A stretch of DNA of 64,000 bases, from NCBI RefSeq assembly GCF_014654615.1, contig NZ_BNBB01000013.1, forward strand, positions 62,001-126,000. Reading direction: 5' to 3'. The stretch comes from Streptosporangium violaceochromogenes (GTDB lineage: Bacteria > Actinomycetota > Actinomycetes > Streptosporangiales > Streptosporangiaceae). This document shows positions 61,331 through 64,000 of the stretch, one piece after another. The position numbers and the translations under genes are program-made. Position 1 is the first letter of the stretch; every line of letters starts with the position of its first letter. The notes below the pieces were generated by a model. The model did no database searches and was not told the origin of the DNA. It saw nothing but the letters and a program-made list of their open reading frames with translations.

Positions 61331-61896
61331 GCCGTCCGGCGCCCCAGGGCTGAAGGGCTCTCAGGCGGTGAGGGCCGGGTGGCTGCGGTAGTGGCCGGCC
61401 GATGGCGGTGATCTACCGGGTGTGCTCGTGCCGGGTTGCAGGGTGTCGGCGGTCCTCGTCCTCACAGCCGGGGGACCCGTACTTCGAGGAGAGCGGTTTC
61501 GCGTCCTTCGGGGCCGCCTCCAATATGGATTCCCTTTTCGCGCGCTACGCCCAGGGAACCGTTGGATCGTCGGCGCAGGGGTGAGAATCGGCGGCGGTAG
61601 GAGAGCGGCCCGAAGTTACGGCGGCCGCCAAAACGGCCACAGAAAAGATGGTCGCGACGCCTTCCCTCAAAGATGGATCGAAACTTCCGCCGTCTTGACA
61701 GGGCATCTCGAAAACTCCATATAGTAGGCGCCTATCACAGGCTAGGCGACCGCGCCGAACCGGAGAAGAAGTGTGTGGAGAAAGCCTCAAGACCTGAAGA
61801 GCACGAAACCGGCCGGGCCGGTGAAACGAAGACGGAAGTCCGAGGCCGACCGTCGGACCATAAAGAGATCCAGCGGCCGACGTCAGCAGGAGAACC

Positions 61897-62406
61897 ATGT
61901 CGCGAGAACCTTTTGAAAAACGCTGCGGAGTGGCCGCGGCGATACTTCTCCTCGTCACCGGCCCCACGGCCTGCGCCGGTCAGGCCAGATATGATCTGTG
62001 CGTAGATCACGCGACGCGGGAGCAGGGCATGCTCTGGAAGGCCACCATGAGCGCCTTTCCGGATCGCGACGACGTGCTGTCCGTCTCGGACTACAGCGGA
62101 TGCGACTCCGCCAACAGCGGCGCCTGGCTGAAAATGGACCTCAGGCCGGAGGCAGAACGCGACGACATCGAAAGCGCCCTGGAGAGGGCCGGCTGGACCA
62201 AGGACGTCAAACACTTCATACCGTTTGACTCGTCAAGCAGCCCTGAGATGGCGAGGCGATGGGGAAGGCGGATCATCGGCCTGAGCCTCTGGAAGGAGGA
62301 CGAAGCCCCCGAGGACGTGAGCCGTATGCCGTGGAGTCTGGAGGTACAGGCCATCGACCGCTGTTGGACCGACGACCACTACACCTGCCCGGATGAGAAA
62401 GGCTAG
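61897..62406 (+). CDS. Small exported protein of unknown function
   Basis: This 169-residue protein has a short basic N-terminus and a hydrophobic segment (AAAILLLVTG, about 13-22) followed by PTACAG, which looks like a signal peptide with a possible but non-standard lipoprotein Cys. The mature part has Cys at several positions and WTKDVKHF, but no family I recognise. A clear AGGAGA ribosome site precedes the ATG. Codon use is less GC-biased than in the biosynthetic genes. It stands alone between the hydrazine-type operon and the mobile remnants. Confidence 0.75.
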   Translation: MSREPFEKRCGVAAAILLLVTGPTACAGQARYDLCVDHATREQGMLWKATMSAFPDRDDVLSVSDYSGCDSANSGAWLKMDLRPEAERDDIESALERAGWTKDVKHFIPFDSSSSPEMARRWGRRIIGLSLWKEDEAPEDVSRMPWSLEVQAIDRCWTDDHYTCPDEKG

Positions 62407-62699
62407 CTCTCTGGCCGCGGATCGTGAGGCTGGGCTGGGTTGTGCACATGTGGACCAGCGAGGATGGCGCCACGATTACAACGGGCGGCCACCGCTGTGA
62501 TCATTCAGGTGTGGCGGAGCTGAAGATCATGCGGTGGCCCGACAATGAGCGAACACGGTCACCCATCGAGGCGTCGTCCGCCGAGACCCTCGCGATGCCA
62601 TGGGGCCGATCCGGTCATCTCGGATTCCGAGGCCCACCCTGAGAGCGGCCCCTTCCGTACGGCATCGAATTATTCTCCGATCTCCTTTCTCACGTGACA
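62407..62699. other. Region without recognised gene
   Basis: Only short unassigned frames are present on both strands. It borders the decayed transposase and may include further unrecognisable remnants of the same element. Confidence 0.45.
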
Positions 62700-63003
62700 C
62701 GGGGTGGAGCGAATGTGGGATGACAACGCGATTCGGATCGACGACCCGCGCCTGTGTCCAGAACTGCTCCTCAACAGACCACGCTCCAACCCGATCCACA
62801 GCCGTTGCAGGCGCCGCTCATCCAGCTGGCGTCTCGGGGGCGGCCTTCACACCGCCGCACCGCCAGGCGCGACATCAGCGGTTGGCCGACATGCGATCCA
62901 CCCGAAACCGCCGTGCCATTTTCGGCGCCGGCGTTCCTCACGCGAACAGCTCAGCGGCTGTGAACCTCAGTTGCTCCCGTTGGGCGCGTTCCGCGACGGT
63001 CAG
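62700..63003 (-). pseudogene. IS630-type transposase remnant
   Basis: On the minus strand from 63003 the frame reads ERAQREQLRFTAAELFA, stop, then MARRFRVDRMSANR, stop (TGA where Trp is expected), then CRAWRCGG. This is the N-terminal helix-turn-helix of IS630-family transposases. After a frame change a segment EEQFWTQARVVDPNRVV follows, like the next conserved block (DQxWT.ARV). Two in-frame stops, a frameshift and a missing DDE domain make it dead. No terminal repeats were found. Confidence 0.7.
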
Positions 63004-63190
63004 CCCGCTCTCCTTTGCGCACCTCACCCCTCCGGGACAACCGGTCGCCGCAGGACTTGATCAGGCGGCCCCGCTGCAACACCAGCCTTTCAACCTCAAC
63101 TGCACCGCCTTCTTCAACAGGCCGCAGACGACATTGCAGGCTGAGCTGGAGGCCACTCCCGATCAGCACGGGTCTGGCGACCCGTGACAT

Positions 63191-63388
63191 TCAACGATAA
63201 TTTTTGAGTGCTTGATGCATAGAGTTATTAAATGCCTCCATTTCCTCGCGGTCAAATCCAGTTCTGGTCCGAAACTCCCAGTCTTCGAGCGCTTCCAGCG
63301 CCTCCCTCATTCCAGCCAGAATCATATTGATTTCACTCGCGGACAATTTGATATTGAATTTCCCGTCCCCTGAAGGTGTCAACTCCAC
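63191..63388 (-). CDS. Probable immunity protein to the adjacent toxin
   Basis: This 65-residue acidic, helical protein (ASEINMILAGMREALEALED) starts with GTG after AGGGAGA, only 20 bases beyond the stop of the polymorphic toxin gene. No family is recognised, but a small gene in this position is the usual place of the cognate immunity protein. Base composition is lower in GC than in the biosynthetic genes, as is common for such modules. Confidence 0.65.
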   Translation of the reverse strand: MELTPSGDGKFNIKLSASEINMILAGMREALEALEDWEFRTRTGFDREEMEAFNNSMHQALKNYR

Positions 63389-63408
63389 CGAATCTCCCTT
63401 TTGATTAT

Positions 63409-64000
63409 TTATTCAAGGTCATCGAAGAAAGCTTTGCCCCTGCGGGGCTTAAACGCGGTCCCCAGGTCACGAGAGTTCGGGTCTCGTATGACTACTGTAC
63501 CGTTCAACCAGAACGCAACCCGCCCGCGAGCAAGAATTTTCGACTCGCCGTGAGCTATAACCTGTGCGATTAGCCTTGCAAACTCGCCACGCGAACTAAT
63601 TGCCGGAAACTCGCCTTGCCTTACAACATGCTTTCCGTAGGCATGACCGTTGGCTATTCTGCTCGCAATCGCATTCCCAGACCTCCGCACCGCGGCGATA
63701 TACGGATTACACGGCCCGGAATTATGGACAAGAATTGCCTGGTTTTCTACCAGTGCGTAGTAGGTGTGGATTCCTTCTACCGTTAGATTGTAGACCCGCT
63801 GATCGCTCTGACGGTAGCGGTGAACGGACAGAACCTCCAGATGGTCGCCCTCGGCGGAGAGGAGAAGCGCGCCTGCGGCCAGCCTCCCCGCTTCGACCCA
63901 GCGGCTTTCGCCAACAGACCAGATAGGATGCGCCGTTGTGGCAGTGATCCTACCGACCTTGTCACCGCCATCACCGTCTACATCGATACGAATCCGAACA
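63409..64000 (-). CDS. Polymorphic toxin, HINT plus toxin C-terminus (5' end outside window)
   Basis: The frame is open from the right edge to the TAG-side stop at 63409, giving the last 196 or so residues. The first part is a PT-HINT (intein-like) domain: RITATTAHPIW, WVEAGRLAAGALLL, VYNLTVEGIHTYY and AILVHNS. The last 85 residues are a toxin-type C-terminus with GHAYGKHVV, GRVAFWLNGTVVIRDP and LGTAFKPRRGKAFF. The HINT domain probably releases the toxin by self-cleavage. The His/Lys/Arg-rich tip suggests a nuclease-like activity, but I cannot name the family. The large N-terminal delivery part lies outside. Confidence 0.85.
   Translation of the reverse strand, partial: VRIRIDVDGDGGDKVGRITATTAHPIWSVGESRWVEAGRLAAGALLLSAEGDHLEVLSVHRYRQSDQRVYNLTVEGIHTYYALVENQAILVHNSGPCNPYIAAVRRSGNAIASRIANGHAYGKHVVRQGEFPAISSRGEFARLIAQVIAHGESKILARGRVAFWLNGTVVIRDPNSRDLGTAFKPRRGKAFFDDLE

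Larger units (their letters stand above)
60909..61896. other. Gene-poor region upstream of hydrazine-type operon
   Basis: This region spans 988 bases. The first 150 bases should hold the operon promoter (direct repeat at 60972-60988). A short frame at 61172-61330 is listed separately. The rest gives only short frames on both strands without recognisable domains or ribosome sites, so I see no further supported gene. Confidence 0.5.

Noticed and set aside
61545..61967. Minus-strand 140-codon frame in the gene-poor region
   Set aside because: No domain and no ribosome site; it overlaps the well-supported exported-protein gene start.
62600..63187. Plus-strand 195-codon frame
   Set aside because: It is the antisense of the transposase remnant and shows no protein-like pattern.

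Overview
The window is very GC-rich, uses GC-ending codons, favours GTG and tightly overlapping starts, and carries SARP, FAAL, MmyB-type and CsoR-type features. This points to a filamentous actinomycete; a Streptosporangiales- or Streptomyces-like host is likely, but genus cannot be fixed from the sequence.

Region A (1 to about 35.1 kb, all minus strand, running off the left edge) is an NRPS-PKS assembly-line operon. In transcription order it encodes a phosphatidylserine-decarboxylase-like protein, an amidinotransferase/dimethylargininase-fold enzyme, an ABC exporter, an unknown helical protein and a C-A-PCP protein in which all three domains have lost key residues. After a 342-base gap come a bimodular NRPS (Asn code plus an unassigned code), a one-module NRPS (Ala code), a KS-AT-cMT-KR-ACP polyketide synthase, a one-module NRPS (Thr-like code) and a FAAL-ACP-C-A(Ser)-PCP-C-A(Asn)... 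megasynthase cut by the window edge. The expected product is a lipopeptide with one methylated ketide extension. Three of seven C domains have mutated active-site motifs, and two of these sit directly before the two Asn-specific A domains.

Region B (35.4 to 44.2 kb) is a mixed block: an MFS gene remnant, a copper-chaperone-like gene with CsoR-like palindromes, an XRE/MmyB regulator divergent from an NTF2-like gene, an alpha/beta hydrolase, an MFS symporter, an Lrp/AsnC regulator, an M20 peptidase and an EamA exporter. It looks like chromosomal spacer between two biosynthetic loci.

Region C (44.8 to 60.9 kb) is a second biosynthetic locus and the most interesting part. A SARP/AfsR-type regulator faces an 11-gene minus-strand operon: a DUF4350-like/2OG-oxygenase fusion, an ATP-grasp ligase, an MFS exporter, an AlaX-type tRNA-editing homologue, a second and closely similar ATP-grasp ligase, a lysine/ornithine N-monooxygenase, a small cupin, a DAO-family flavoenzyme, a methionyl-tRNA-synthetase-like enzyme, a third ATP-grasp enzyme and a second MFS exporter. 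N-hydroxylase, cupin, MetRS-like enzyme and FAD oxidase are the set that makes hydrazino acids in the s56-p1, triacsin and pyrazofurin pathways. There the cupin and MetRS parts are, to my knowledge, one fused protein; here they are two genes. With three ATP-grasp ligases, an AlaX homologue and no NRPS in this operon, the locus could make a hydrazine-containing small peptide by an undescribed route.

Region D (61 to 64 kb) holds a long gene-poor stretch, a small exported-protein gene, a decayed IS630-type transposase and, at the right edge, the 3' end of a HINT-containing polymorphic toxin gene with its probable immunity gene.

TTA (bldA-type) codons occur in the SARP gene, twice at the start of one ATP-grasp gene and once in the FAAL gene, suggesting developmental control of both biosynthetic loci.
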